Below are positions 52,896 to 61,039 of a stretch of DNA of 64,000 nucleotides, piece by piece. The position numbers were made by a program, and so were the translations under genes. How positions within the stretch are numbered: the stretch's first letter is position 1; every line of letters starts with the position of its first letter. This DNA comes from Cellulomonas fengjieae (GTDB taxonomy: Bacteria; Actinomycetota; Actinomycetes; Actinomycetales; Cellulomonadaceae): the NCBI RefSeq assembly GCF_018388465.1, contig NZ_CP074404.1:2604001-2668000 (forward strand). Direction: 5' to 3'. Below the pieces are notes generated by a model that was given only the letters and a program-made list of their open reading frames with translations, was not told the DNA's origin and made no database searches.

Positions 52896-53672
52896 TCAGG
52901 CGAAGCCCGCCGCGAGCGTCTCGTCGATCGCCTGCTGCACGTGCTCGCGGTGCTCGGAGGTCAGCAGCGCCACCCCGTGCGCGCTCCCGGCGAGCTCGAG
53001 GAACGTGCTCGGGTCGTCGGCGCGCGACACGTCCCGCGACGAGTCGACGCCGACGCTCGAGTCGTCGGTCGAGGCGACGACCAGCAGCGGGCCGGTGTAG
53101 CCGCTCGACGCGGACTGCGCGTCCTGGCCGTCGAACGCGGCGGGCGGCCCGAGGGCCACCACGGACGCCGCGTCGACGTCGTCGGCGAGCGCTGCGGCGT
53201 ACGTGCCGCCCTTCGAGGCCCCGACGAGCGCGACGTCCGCGGCACCGAGGCTGCGCAGGACGTCGACCGCGGCGACGAAGGACGTCTCGCCGTCGCCCGA
53301 CCAGCCGAACGAGGCGACCAGGTAGCCCTCCCCGGCCAGCCGCGCGAGCTCGTCGGCCCACTGGCAGGCGTCCCCCTGGTCCTGCGGCGCCAGGAGCACG
53401 CCCTTGCTGCCCGCACCGGTGAAGGACACGAGCGTCGGGTCCGCCTCCGGGCCGGCCGTGACGGTCGCGGTGCCCTCGGGCAGGCAGGTCGGGGTGTCGG
53501 CGGGACTCAGCGCGGCGGTACCGGCCGCGCTCGGCGGTGCTGCTGCGCTGGGGGGCGCGTCCGCGCCGCGGGACGGGGTCGCCGTGGCGTCGCCGTCCGC
53601 GGTGCAGGCGACGAGCGCGAGGGCGGCGAGCACGGTGAACGGGGCGGTCAGGACGCGCGCGGCTGAGGGCAT
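52896..53672 (-). CDS. Lipoprotein alpha/beta-hydrolase
   Basis: A 258-residue protein with a signal peptide ending in lipobox LVAC (Cys near residue 23), a Ser/Ala/Pro linker to about residue 60, and an alpha/beta-hydrolase domain. The nucleophile elbow is VGASKGG, and the catalytic His is in GSAHGV near the C-terminus; Asp in STDDSS may complete the triad. It resembles dienelactone-hydrolase-like esterases. The substrate is unknown. The ATG at 53672 has AGGGG upstream. It lies 44 bases downstream of the sirohydrochlorin chelatase gene on the same strand and could be read through from that operon. Confidence 0.75.
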   Translation of the reverse strand: MPSAARVLTAPFTVLAALALVACTADGDATATPSRGADAPPSAAAPPSAAGTAALSPADTPTCLPEGTATVTAGPEADPTLVSFTGAGSKGVLLAPQDQGDACQWADELARLAGEGYLVASFGWSGDGETSFVAAVDVLRSLGAADVALVGASKGGTYAAALADDVDAASVVALGPPAAFDGQDAQSASSGYTGPLLVVASTDDSSVGVDSSRDVSRADDPSTFLELAGSAHGVALLTSEHREHVQQAIDETLAAGFA

Positions 53673-53716
53673 CCCCTGTTCCTAGGGGGTGGTCACCCGC
53701 AGGGGCAACCCTCGTC

Positions 53717-54457
53717 TCACGTGGCCGCGTCGTACCGGTCGAGCACGATGTCCACGAGTCGCACGTCGGGCGCGAGCGGCTCGGCGACCGCGTCCGCGCC
53801 GGCCTCGAGCACGCGGTCGTAGAAGTACCCCGGCGCCAGCAGGTACGAGGCCACGACCACCCGGCCGCCGGGCGGCAGGTCCGCCCGCGCGGTCGCCACG
53901 GCCGCCGTGACCCGCGGCTCGGCGCCGGCGCCGTAGCCGATCGTCACCGGCTGCTCGAGCCGGTCCGCCAACCCGGCCGCCACGGCCTCCACCGCGAGCG
54001 CGGCGGCCGGGTCGGTGGACCCGGCGGCCGCGAGCACGACGGAGTCGTCGGGCCCGAGCCCCACAGCGGTGAGGCGGTCCAGGAGGATCTCGACCAGGCG
54101 GGGGTCGGGACCGAGCGGCGCGGCGGCCGTCGCGCCGGGCTGGTCCACCGCGTCGGCGATGTCGACTCGGACGTGGAACCCGACCGACAGCAGCAGGGGC
54201 ACGACGACCGCGCCGGGTGCGTCGCTGTCGAGCGCGTGCGTGACCACGTCGGCGACCGCGGGCTCCTGCACGTCGACGAACGCCTCCCGGACGTCGAGCT
54301 CGGGCCGGGCGGCGGCGACGCCGGTCAGGATGGAGCGGATGGCCGCGCGGCCGCGCAGGTCGTCCGTGCCGTGCGAGCAGCCGACCAGGACCGGTCCCCC
54401 GGCGCCGGCCGGGGGACGCTCGGGTGCGGGATCGCGGGCGTGCAGCGCGTTCGTCAT
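53717..54457 (-). CDS. Sirohydrochlorin chelatase (CbiX/SirB family)
   Basis: A 246-residue two-domain CbiX-type chelatase. GCSHGTDD carries the N-terminal metal-binding His; VVVPLLLSVGFHVRVDI supplies the second His. The C-terminal half repeats the fold (VVVASYLLAPGYFYDRV) with weaker active-site conservation. It inserts iron into sirohydrochlorin to complete siroheme, the cofactor of the NirB encoded in the same operon; cobalt insertion cannot be excluded. The ATG overlaps the nnaR stop by 4 bases (ATGA). The same neighbour pair is Rv0259c/Rv0260c in M. tuberculosis. Confidence 0.88.
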   Translation of the reverse strand: MTNALHARDPAPERPPAGAGGPVLVGCSHGTDDLRGRAAIRSILTGVAAARPELDVREAFVDVQEPAVADVVTHALDSDAPGAVVVPLLLSVGFHVRVDIADAVDQPGATAAAPLGPDPRLVEILLDRLTAVGLGPDDSVVLAAAGSTDPAAALAVEAVAAGLADRLEQPVTIGYGAGAEPRVTAAVATARADLPPGGRVVVASYLLAPGYFYDRVLEAGADAVAEPLAPDVRLVDIVLDRYDAAT

Positions 54458-55569
54458 CGGGCCTCCAGCTCGAGACGGTATCCCCTCTTGACCACCGTGC
54501 GGATGAGCTCACGGCTGCCGCTGGCATCGCGCAGCCGGGCGATGGCCACCTCGGCGGCGTGCGGGTCCCGCGAGTCGCCCGGCAGCACGGCCAGGACCCG
54601 GTCCCGCGGCACGACGGATCCGCCCGCGGCGGCCAGCAGCCGGAGCACCTCGAGGCCCGTCGGGGTCAGCGGGAGCACACGCCCGTCCAGCACCGCGGTA
54701 CCCCGGTGCACCTGGAGCGGGCCGGCCACGGTCTGCAGGGCCTGCAGCCCGGCGTAGTGCCCGACCACGGCCCGGACCAGCGCACCGAGCCGGCCCCGCT
54801 CGGGGACGATGGGCTCGATGCCGCGCTCCTGCAGGGGCTTGGCGGTGATCGGTCCGACCGCCGCCATCACCACGCTGCCGCCCCGGACCAGCGCGGCGAT
54901 GTCCTCGACCACGCCGGCCTCGCCGGCCGCCTGCAGCCACGCGTGCGCACCGGGGGCGGACGTGAAGACGACGGCGTCGATCTCGCCCGCCGCCACGCCC
55001 CGCACGGAGCCGGCGACCAGGTTCGGGTCCGGCGGCGGCCCCCAGCGGTAGACCACGAGGCTGCGCACCCGGGCACCGGCGGCGGCGAACGCCTCGTCCA
55101 GGCCGTCCGCCCCGGCGCCGTGGTGCTGCACCGCGATGTCCCGGCCGGCGACACCCTCGTCGAGGAGCACCTGGGCGATCTCGGCGTTGGTCTCGGACTC
55201 GGCGACCCAGTCGGCCGTCAGCCCCGCGGCCTGGATCGCGCCGCGTGCCTTGGGACCCCGGGCGACGATGCGGGTACCCCGCAGCATCTCGACGAGCGGC
55301 TCGTCGAGGCCCGCCGCGTCGGCCGCCTCGATCCACCCGCGGAACCCGATCCCCGTCGTGACCACCACCGTGTCCGGCGGATCGGCCAGCAGCGCGCGCG
55401 TCCCCGCCAGGAGCGTGGCGTCGTCGGTGTGCGGCACCATGCTGAGCGCGGGCGCGTGCCGGATCGCGGCCCCTCGCCGCCCCAGGGCGGCTGCGAGCTC
55501 CGCCGACCTGCGGTCAGCGGTCACGAGCACGACGAGGCCGGCCAGGGTCTGGTCGATGGGCTCGCTCAC
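54454..55569 (-). CDS. nnaR: HemD-OmpR fusion regulator of nitrate/nitrite assimilation (NnaR-like)
   Basis: A 371-residue fusion. Residues 1-270 have the uroporphyrinogen-III synthase fold (VVVTTGIGFRGW, ARGPKARGAI, VVFTSAPGAHAWLQAA, AVGPITAKPLQERG). Residues 280-371 are an OmpR-type winged helix (LTPTGLEVLRLLAAAGG, HAAEVAIARLRDASG, RTVVKRGYRLE). This architecture matches Rv0260c and the Streptomyces/Mycobacterium regulator NnaR, which acts with GlnR on nitrite reductase genes. Whether the HemD domain keeps synthase activity is unknown. It overlaps cobA upstream (GTGA) and the chelatase downstream (ATGA). Confidence 0.9.
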   Translation of the reverse strand: MSEPIDQTLAGLVVLVTADRRSAELAAALGRRGAAIRHAPALSMVPHTDDATLLAGTRALLADPPDTVVVTTGIGFRGWIEAADAAGLDEPLVEMLRGTRIVARGPKARGAIQAAGLTADWVAESETNAEIAQVLLDEGVAGRDIAVQHHGAGADGLDEAFAAAGARVRSLVVYRWGPPPDPNLVAGSVRGVAAGEIDAVVFTSAPGAHAWLQAAGEAGVVEDIAALVRGGSVVMAAVGPITAKPLQERGIEPIVPERGRLGALVRAVVGHYAGLQALQTVAGPLQVHRGTAVLDGRVLPLTPTGLEVLRLLAAAGGSVVPRDRVLAVLPGDSRDPHAAEVAIARLRDASGSRELIRTVVKRGYRLELEAR

Positions 55570-56831
55570 GACGCCATTGTGACGGTCCCCGTGGCCCCCG
55601 GGCCCGACGCGCCCGCCGTGCGGGGCGTGTCACCGTCGGGCCCGAGCAGGCCGGCGGCGGCCACCGCGCCCAGGACGATCACCGCCGGGGCCCGCACACC
55701 GGCCGCGGCGGCGACGTCGACCACGTCGGCGAGGCCGGCACGCGTGACGCGCTGACCGGGCAGGGTGCCGTCCTCGACCAGCGCGACGGGCGTCGTCGGG
55801 TCGACCCCCGCGTCGAGCGCCTCGCCGGCGAGCGCGGCCAGCGTGCCCACGCCCATCAGGACCACGACCGTGCACGACCCGTCCCGCAGACCGGCGAGCG
55901 CCGCCGACGACCAGCCGTCGTGACCGTTCATCACGTGCACGGCGCCGACCGTGCCGCGGTGCGTCAAGGGGATCCCCGCGGCGGCGGGCGCGGCGAACGC
56001 GCTGCTCACGCCGGGCACCACCTCGACGGCGACCCCGGCCTGACGGCAGGCCAGCACCTCCTCGCCACCCCGGCCGTACACGAACGGGTCCCCGCCCTTC
56101 AGCCGGACGACGACGCGGCCCCGCTGCGCGTGCTCTACCAGGAGCCGGCAGATCTCGTGCTGCGGGACCGGATGGTGCCCGGGTGTCTTGCCGACGTCGA
56201 CGATCTCCACGCCCGGCGCGAGCTCGTCGAGCACGGCGACCGGACCCAGCCGGTCGGTCACCACGACGTCGGCCTCGGCCAGGGCGCGGCGGCCCGCCAG
56301 GGTGAGCAGGCCGACGTCTCCAGGCCCGCCGCCGACCAGGACCACCCGGCCGGGGTGCGTCCGGCGTCGGCGCAGGTCGACGCGTCCCTCGCGCAGGTGC
56401 TCCGCGAGCGCGTCGCGGACCGCGACCGTGCGCCCGGGATCGGGTGCGCCCGCCGAGACGACCCCGAGCAGGACGTCGCCCTGCTGGGTCGTCGCCGGTG
56501 TCCGGGCCGAACCGTCCGCGCCGCCCGCGTCGACGCAGAACGTCTGCCGCGCCGTCGCCCACGCGAGCACCGCCGCGTCCGTGGACCGGTCCCCGGTCGC
56601 GGTGTGCACCAGCCAGGCCCCGTCCAGGTCGGCCTCCTCCACCTCACGCACCCGCCACTCGATCAGCCCCCAGCGGTGCAGGTCCAGCAGGACCTCGCAC
56701 ACCTGCGGAGCGACCACAACCACCTCGGCGGCGTCGGCGAGCAGGGCCTGCACCCGCCGCGCGGCCACCGGGCCGCCACCGACGACGAGCACCCGCCGGG
56801 CGGTCAGCTGCAGCCCCAGCATCGTCGTCAC
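55566..56831 (-). CDS. cysG: Siroheme synthase: precorrin-2 dehydrogenase domain fused to uroporphyrinogen-III C-methyltransferase
   Basis: A 421-residue CysG-like fusion. The N-terminal domain (1-145) is a precorrin-2 dehydrogenase with NAD-binding VLVVGGGPVAARRV and a DAGGADGSARTP loop. The methyltransferase domain begins near residue 160: VVLVGGGPGDVGLLTL, DRLGP, KTPGHHPVPQHEI, VRLKGGDPFVYGRGGEE, VPGVSSAFAAPAAAGIPLTHR. Together they convert uroporphyrinogen III to sirohydrochlorin, which the chelatase gene downstream turns into siroheme. There is no third CysG chelatase region as a separate fold. The GTG start overlaps the nirD stop by 4 bases. Confidence 0.92.
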   Translation of the reverse strand: MTTMLGLQLTARRVLVVGGGPVAARRVQALLADAAEVVVVAPQVCEVLLDLHRWGLIEWRVREVEEADLDGAWLVHTATGDRSTDAAVLAWATARQTFCVDAGGADGSARTPATTQQGDVLLGVVSAGAPDPGRTVAVRDALAEHLREGRVDLRRRRTHPGRVVLVGGGPGDVGLLTLAGRRALAEADVVVTDRLGPVAVLDELAPGVEIVDVGKTPGHHPVPQHEICRLLVEHAQRGRVVVRLKGGDPFVYGRGGEEVLACRQAGVAVEVVPGVSSAFAAPAAAGIPLTHRGTVGAVHVMNGHDGWSSAALAGLRDGSCTVVVLMGVGTLAALAGEALDAGVDPTTPVALVEDGTLPGQRVTRAGLADVVDVAAAAGVRAPAVIVLGAVAAAGLLGPDGDTPRTAGASGPGATGTVTMAS

Positions 56832-57202
56832 GTCCCGACCTCCACGAGCCCGTCGCGAACCCGCACGGGCCAGGTCCGCAGGTCCGGGGCTGCGCCGCGG
56901 ACGGGCGCCTTTCCCGCGACGTCGAGGCAGCGCCCCGTCGTCAGGTCGAACACCTGCTTGTACATGGGAGACGCGACCGTCGGGACCTCGAGCTCGCCGA
57001 CGTGCCGGGACCCGACGATCCCCCGCGAGATGACGTGCGCGTCACTGAACGGGTCATGCTGCTGGACGGCCAGCACGGAGTCGTCGAGCAGGCGAAACAG
57101 GGCGACCTGGTCATCGCCGAGCAGCGCCGCGGCACCACGCTCGGGCGCCAGGTCGGCCAGGGCACAGACGGCGGTCCACACGGATGTCTCGAGCGCGGTC
57201 AC
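56828..57202 (-). CDS. nirD: Nitrite reductase small subunit
   Basis: A 124-residue NirD of Rieske-like fold. VWTAVCALADLAPERGAAALL opens it, followed by QVALFRLLDDSVLAVQQHDPFSDAHVISRGIVG and SPMYKQVFDLTTGRCLDV. The cysteine/histidine ligands of a true Rieske protein are not present, as in other NirD proteins, so no cluster is expected. It partners NirB in NADH-dependent reduction of nitrite to ammonium. The GTG start overlaps the nirB stop (GTGA), and the 3' end overlaps cysG in the same way. Confidence 0.93.
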   Translation of the reverse strand: MTALETSVWTAVCALADLAPERGAAALLGDDQVALFRLLDDSVLAVQQHDPFSDAHVISRGIVGSRHVGELEVPTVASPMYKQVFDLTTGRCLDVAGKAPVRGAAPDLRTWPVRVRDGLVEVGT

Positions 57203-59778
57203 GAGCGCACCTCCAGGGTGGTTCCGGCCACGAGGACGGCGTGGTGCGGCACCGGGCGGGCACCGGCGCGCTCGTCGGCGGTCGCCGGGCGCGACTGGCC
57301 CCGCTCCGGCACGTAGGCCAGCGACGGGTCGGGGATGTCGGGCGCGTTGACGAACGACGCGAACCGGCGCAGCTTCTCGGGGTCGTCGAGCGTCGCGCGC
57401 CACTCGTCCTCGTACTCGTCGACGTGCTGGGCCATCTGCGCGTCCAGGTCGGCGGCGATGCCCAGGGAGTCGTCCAGGACGACGGCCCGGACGCCGTCCA
57501 GGCCACCCTCGACCTCCTCGATCCACGGCGCCGTGCGCTGCAGGCGGTCCGCCGTGCGCACGTAGTACAGGAGGAAGCGGTCGATGGTGCGCACGAGCGT
57601 CTCGGTGTCCAGGTCCTCGGCGAGCAGTCGTGCGTGCCGCGGCGTGAAGCCGCCGTTGCCGCCGACGTAGACGTTCCAGCCCTTGTCCGTGGCGATCACG
57701 CCGACGTCCTTGCCACGGGCCTCGGCGCACTCGCGCGCGCAGCCGGACACGCCCAGCTTGATCTTGTGCGGCGAGCGCAGGCCCCGGTAGCGCAGCTCGA
57801 GCATGACCGCGAGCGCGACCGAGTCCTGCACACCGAACCGGCACCAGGTCGAGCCCACGCAGGACTTCACGGTGCGCAAGGACTTGCCGTAGGCGTGCCC
57901 GGACTCGAACCCGGCATCGACCAGGCGCTGCCAGATGAGCGGCAGCTGGTCGATCCGCGCGCCGAACATGTCGATCCGCTGACCGCCCGTGATCTTGGTG
58001 TACAGCCCGAAGTCCTTGGCCACGGCGCCGATCGCGATGAGCCCCTCGGGCGTCACCTCGCCGCCCGCGATGCGCGGGACCACCGAGTACGAGCCGTCCT
58101 TCTGCAGGTTCGCCATGACGTGGTCGTTGGTGTCCTGGAGCGTGGCGCGCTCGCCGTCCAGCACGTGCGCCGGGGACGTGGTCGCCAGGATGGAGGCGAC
58201 CGTCGGCCGGCAGATGTCGCAGCCGCGCCCGCCCGTACCGAACCGCTGGATCACCTGCGTGAACGAGGAGACCCCGCTGACGCGGACCGCGTCGTACAGC
58301 TGCGCCCGGGACAGGCCGAAGTGCTCGCACAGCGCCGTGCTGACCGCGATCCCCTGGGCGGCCAGCTCGGTGGTGACCAGCTTCTTGACCAGCGGGAGGC
58401 ACGAGCCACAGCTGGTCCCCGCCTTCGTGCACGCCTTGACGGCCCCCAGGTCCGTGCAGGCGTGCTCGGTGACCGCCGCGCGGACGGTGCCGGCGGAGAC
58501 GTTGTTGCACGAGCAGACGGCGGCGTCGTCGGGCAGCTCGAGCTCCGGCACCCCGCCGCCCTCGGGCAGCAGGTAGGCGGCTGGGTCGCCGGGCAGCTCG
58601 CGGCCGAGCATCGGACGCAGGCCGGCGTAGGCGCTGGCGTCGCCGACGAGGACGCCGCCGAGCAGCGTGCGGGCGTCGTCGGACATGACGAGCTTCTTGT
58701 AGACGCCGTTGACGGAGTCCGCCCAGACGATCTCGAGCGCCCCGGGGGTCCGGCCGAACGCGTCGCCGAAGCTCGCGACGTCCACGCCGGACAGCTTGAG
58801 CTTGGTGGCGGTGTCCGCGCCCGGGAACGTCGAGCTGCCGCCGAGCAGCCGGTCGGCGGTGATCTCGGCCATCGCGTAGCCGGGGGCCACCAGGCCGATG
58901 CAGGCACCCCGGATGCAGGCGACCTCCCCGACGGCCGAGATGCGCGGGTCGCTGGTCAGGCAGGTGTCGTCGACGACGACACCGCCCCGCTCCCCGACCG
59001 CCAGGCCGCTGGACCGGCCGAGCTCGTCGCGCGGACGCACGCCGGCGGCGACCACGACGACGTCGGCGTCGACGCGGCCGCCGTCGGCGAGGTCCAGGTG
59101 GCCCACCCCGCCGCGGCGGTGCGGCCGGATCCGGGTGGTCGTCGCGTTGAGCCGCACGCCCACGCCGAGCCGGTTGATCAGCCGGCGCAGCGCCTCACCT
59201 CCGCCCAGGTCCACCTGCGCCGACATGAGGTGCGTGCCCACCTGCAGCACGGTGGTGCGCGCGCCGAGCGCCTGGAGCGCACCCGCGGCCTCGAGCCCGA
59301 GCAGGCCGCCCCCGAGTACTGCCCCCTTGACGACCCGGTCCGCGGCGAGGCGCTCGACGTACCCGCGCAGCTCCGCGACGTCGTCGACCGTGCGGTAGAC
59401 GAACACACCCGGCAGGTCAGCCCCCTCGATGGGCGGGACCCAGGCCGACGAGCCCGTCGCGAGCACGAGGTGGTCGTAGTGCTCGATGCGACCGCTCGCG
59501 GTGGTCACCGTCCGGGCGTCGCGGTCGATCTGCGTGACCGTGTCGTCGCGGACCAGCCGGACCAGCGGGTCCGACCACAGCTGGGGGTCGCCGAGCGCCA
59601 GGTCGTCGGCGTCCCGACCGGAGAAGTAGCTGGTGAGCGCGACGCGGTCGTAGGGCCGGCGCGGTTCCTCCGCCAGGACGGTGATGCGCCACATCCCGGC
59701 GGTGTCGCGGTCCCGCATCGCCTCGACCAGCCGCTGCGCGACCATGCCGCCGCCGACGACGACGAGGTGCTGGGTCAT
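57199..59778 (-). CDS. nirB: NAD(P)H-dependent assimilatory nitrite reductase large subunit
   Basis: An 859-residue enzyme. The FAD site is at the N-terminus (VVVGGGMVAQR), with a NADH site near residue 150 (AVLGGGLLGLEAAGAL). The BFD-like [2Fe-2S] domain has CSCNNVSAG and TKAGTSCGSCLPLV. The sulfite/nitrite-reductase domains contain the siroheme and [4Fe-4S] cysteines in SCVGSTWCRFG and GVSGCARECAEA. It reduces nitrite to ammonium in the cytosol. The ATG at 59778 has GGAG six bases upstream; another in-frame ATG at 59790 is less well placed. It leads a five-gene operon that also makes its siroheme cofactor. Confidence 0.95.
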   Translation of the reverse strand: MTQHLVVVGGGMVAQRLVEAMRDRDTAGMWRITVLAEEPRRPYDRVALTSYFSGRDADDLALGDPQLWSDPLVRLVRDDTVTQIDRDARTVTTASGRIEHYDHLVLATGSSAWVPPIEGADLPGVFVYRTVDDVAELRGYVERLAADRVVKGAVLGGGLLGLEAAGALQALGARTTVLQVGTHLMSAQVDLGGGEALRRLINRLGVGVRLNATTTRIRPHRRGGVGHLDLADGGRVDADVVVVAAGVRPRDELGRSSGLAVGERGGVVVDDTCLTSDPRISAVGEVACIRGACIGLVAPGYAMAEITADRLLGGSSTFPGADTATKLKLSGVDVASFGDAFGRTPGALEIVWADSVNGVYKKLVMSDDARTLLGGVLVGDASAYAGLRPMLGRELPGDPAAYLLPEGGGVPELELPDDAAVCSCNNVSAGTVRAAVTEHACTDLGAVKACTKAGTSCGSCLPLVKKLVTTELAAQGIAVSTALCEHFGLSRAQLYDAVRVSGVSSFTQVIQRFGTGGRGCDICRPTVASILATTSPAHVLDGERATLQDTNDHVMANLQKDGSYSVVPRIAGGEVTPEGLIAIGAVAKDFGLYTKITGGQRIDMFGARIDQLPLIWQRLVDAGFESGHAYGKSLRTVKSCVGSTWCRFGVQDSVALAVMLELRYRGLRSPHKIKLGVSGCARECAEARGKDVGVIATDKGWNVYVGGNGGFTPRHARLLAEDLDTETLVRTIDRFLLYYVRTADRLQRTAPWIEEVEGGLDGVRAVVLDDSLGIAADLDAQMAQHVDEYEDEWRATLDDPEKLRRFASFVNAPDIPDPSLAYVPERGQSRPATADERAGARPVPHHAVLVAGTTLEVRS

Positions 59779-59831
59779 GGGGTGCTCCATCGGGCTGGGG
59801 GGCGGGGCACCTCCCACGGTAGGAACCGGTT

Positions 59832-59870
59832 GTTTCCACCGAGGGCGCGGCCCGGTTTCCTCGGGGGAAC
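59832..59870 (-). promoter_or_regulatory. Candidate GlnR/NnaR-responsive promoter region of nirB
   Basis: On the minus strand two GAAAC motifs (59832-59836 and 59855-59859) are 23 bases apart, and GTTCC (59866-59870) lies 11 bases before the first in reading order. GlnR boxes alternate GTnAC-like and GAAAC elements at about 11-base steps, and nirBD is a classic GlnR and NnaR target in actinobacteria. The match is partial. Confidence 0.35.
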
Positions 59871-59913
59871 CTTTCGCGCACACGGTGTGGGTCGACGGTG
59901 TGAGAGTGGAGGC

Positions 59914-60444
59914 ATGAGCCCCGTCATCGCCCTGCTGCGGGCCGTCAACGTCGGCGGCCGCACCGTGCGGTCCGCGCAGCTGCGCGAGGTGGCCCAGAGC
60001 GTCGGCCACACGCAGGTCGCCACCTACGTGAACAGCGGGAACATCGTCCTGGTGCCCGCCGGGACGGCGTCCGACGTCGGCCCCGGGCTCTCGTCGGCGC
60101 TCGCCGCGGAGCTGAGCTTCGACGTCCCCGTGCTCACGCGGACGATGTCCGAGTGGGACGCGGTCGTCGATCGGCTGCCCTTCCCGGACGAGGCCTCCGC
60201 CGATCCGTCGCACCTGGTCCTCTACTGCTGGGACGGTGACCCGGGCACGTCCTTCGACCCCACGCCGTACGGCGCCGAGTCGGTGGAGCTCGCCGGGCAC
60301 GAGGCCTACGTCTACTACCCGGACGGCATCGGCCGCTCGAAGCTCACCCTGCCCGTCCTGGAGAAGGCCACCGGTCGGACCGGGACCGGGCGCAACTGGA
60401 ACACCGTGCTGGCCCTGCAGCGTCTCGCCCGCGAGCGGGCATGA
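59914..60444 (+). CDS. DUF1697 family protein
   Basis: A 176-residue protein with the DUF1697 signature: ALLRAVNVGGRTVRSAQLREVAQSVGHTQVATYVNSGNIVL at the start (contiguous in the protein; only its family is claimed), a central VVDRLPFPDE, and a C-terminal SKLTLPVLEKATG plus TGRNWNTVLAL. The family is widespread in bacteria with no established role. The ATG at 59914 follows GTGGAGG closely. It is divergent from nirB and precedes the HIT gene by 13 bases. Confidence 0.85.
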   Translation: MSPVIALLRAVNVGGRTVRSAQLREVAQSVGHTQVATYVNSGNIVLVPAGTASDVGPGLSSALAAELSFDVPVLTRTMSEWDAVVDRLPFPDEASADPSHLVLYCWDGDPGTSFDPTPYGAESVELAGHEAYVYYPDGIGRSKLTLPVLEKATGRTGTGRNWNTVLALQRLARERA

Positions 60445-60457
60445 CTAGCGTGGTCCC

Positions 60458-60904
60458 ATGAGCACCCTGTTCAGCCAGATCATCGCCGGGGACATCCCCG
60501 CCCGGTTCGTGTGGGCCGACGACGTCGCCGTCGCGTTCGGCACCATCGCTCCGATCACGGACGGTCACATGCTCGTGGTCCCCCGCGCCGAGATCGTGCA
60601 GCTCACCGAGGCGCCGGACGACGTCCTGGCGCACCTCACGATCGTCGCCAAGGCGATCGGGCAGGCACAGCAGCAGGCATGGTCGGCGCCTCGGGCCGCC
60701 CTGCTGGTCGCGGGGTTCGAGGTCGAGCACCTGCACCTGCACGTGCTGCCCGCGTGGGACGAGGCGAGCCTGTCGTTCCGCAACGCCCGCAGCGACGTCC
60801 CCGCGGCCGAGCTCGATGCCGCCGCGGAGCGGATCCGCACCGCCCTCCGCGACCAGGGCCACGCGGCACACGTCCCCACCACCCTGTCGAGCCCCGCCCT
60901 CTGA
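60458..60904 (+). CDS. HIT-family nucleotide hydrolase/transferase
   Basis: A 148-residue HIT protein. FSQIIAGDIPARFVWADD and HMLVVPR are typical, and the histidine triad is in EHLHLHVLP. These proteins hydrolyse nucleoside phosphoramidates or dinucleoside polyphosphates. The ATG lies exactly six bases after TAGCGT (60446-60451), so a leaderless transcript of its own is possible in addition to read-through from the DUF1697 gene. The stop codon is directly followed by a structured repeat element. Confidence 0.9.
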   Translation: MSTLFSQIIAGDIPARFVWADDVAVAFGTIAPITDGHMLVVPRAEIVQLTEAPDDVLAHLTIVAKAIGQAQQQAWSAPRAALLVAGFEVEHLHLHVLPAWDEASLSFRNARSDVPAAELDAAAERIRTALRDQGHAAHVPTTLSSPAL

Positions 60905-61022
60905 CCCGCAACGTCCGAGGAGATGGAGGCTCTGACCCACATCTGCTCGGACGCAACAGATCCGTGGACGCAACGTCCGAGCAGATGGAGGCTCTGACCC
61001 ACATCTACTCGGACGTTGCGGG
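60905..61022. repeat. Two-copy structured repeat after the HIT gene
   Basis: Two units of about 52 bases (60906-60957 and 60969-61020) share CGCAACGTCCGAG, AGATG, a loop beginning GAGGCTCTGACCCA, CATCT and CTCGGACG. In unit 2 the 13-base ends CGCAACGTCCGAG and CTCGGACGTTGCG are perfect inverted repeats around an inner AGATG/CATCT stem. The right arm of unit 1 is altered after CTCGGACG. The left end of unit 1 also pairs with the right end of unit 2. It can act as a terminator but is more elaborate than needed. Confidence 0.8.
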
Positions 61023-61039
61023 TTCTTTGGGGGTGACCG

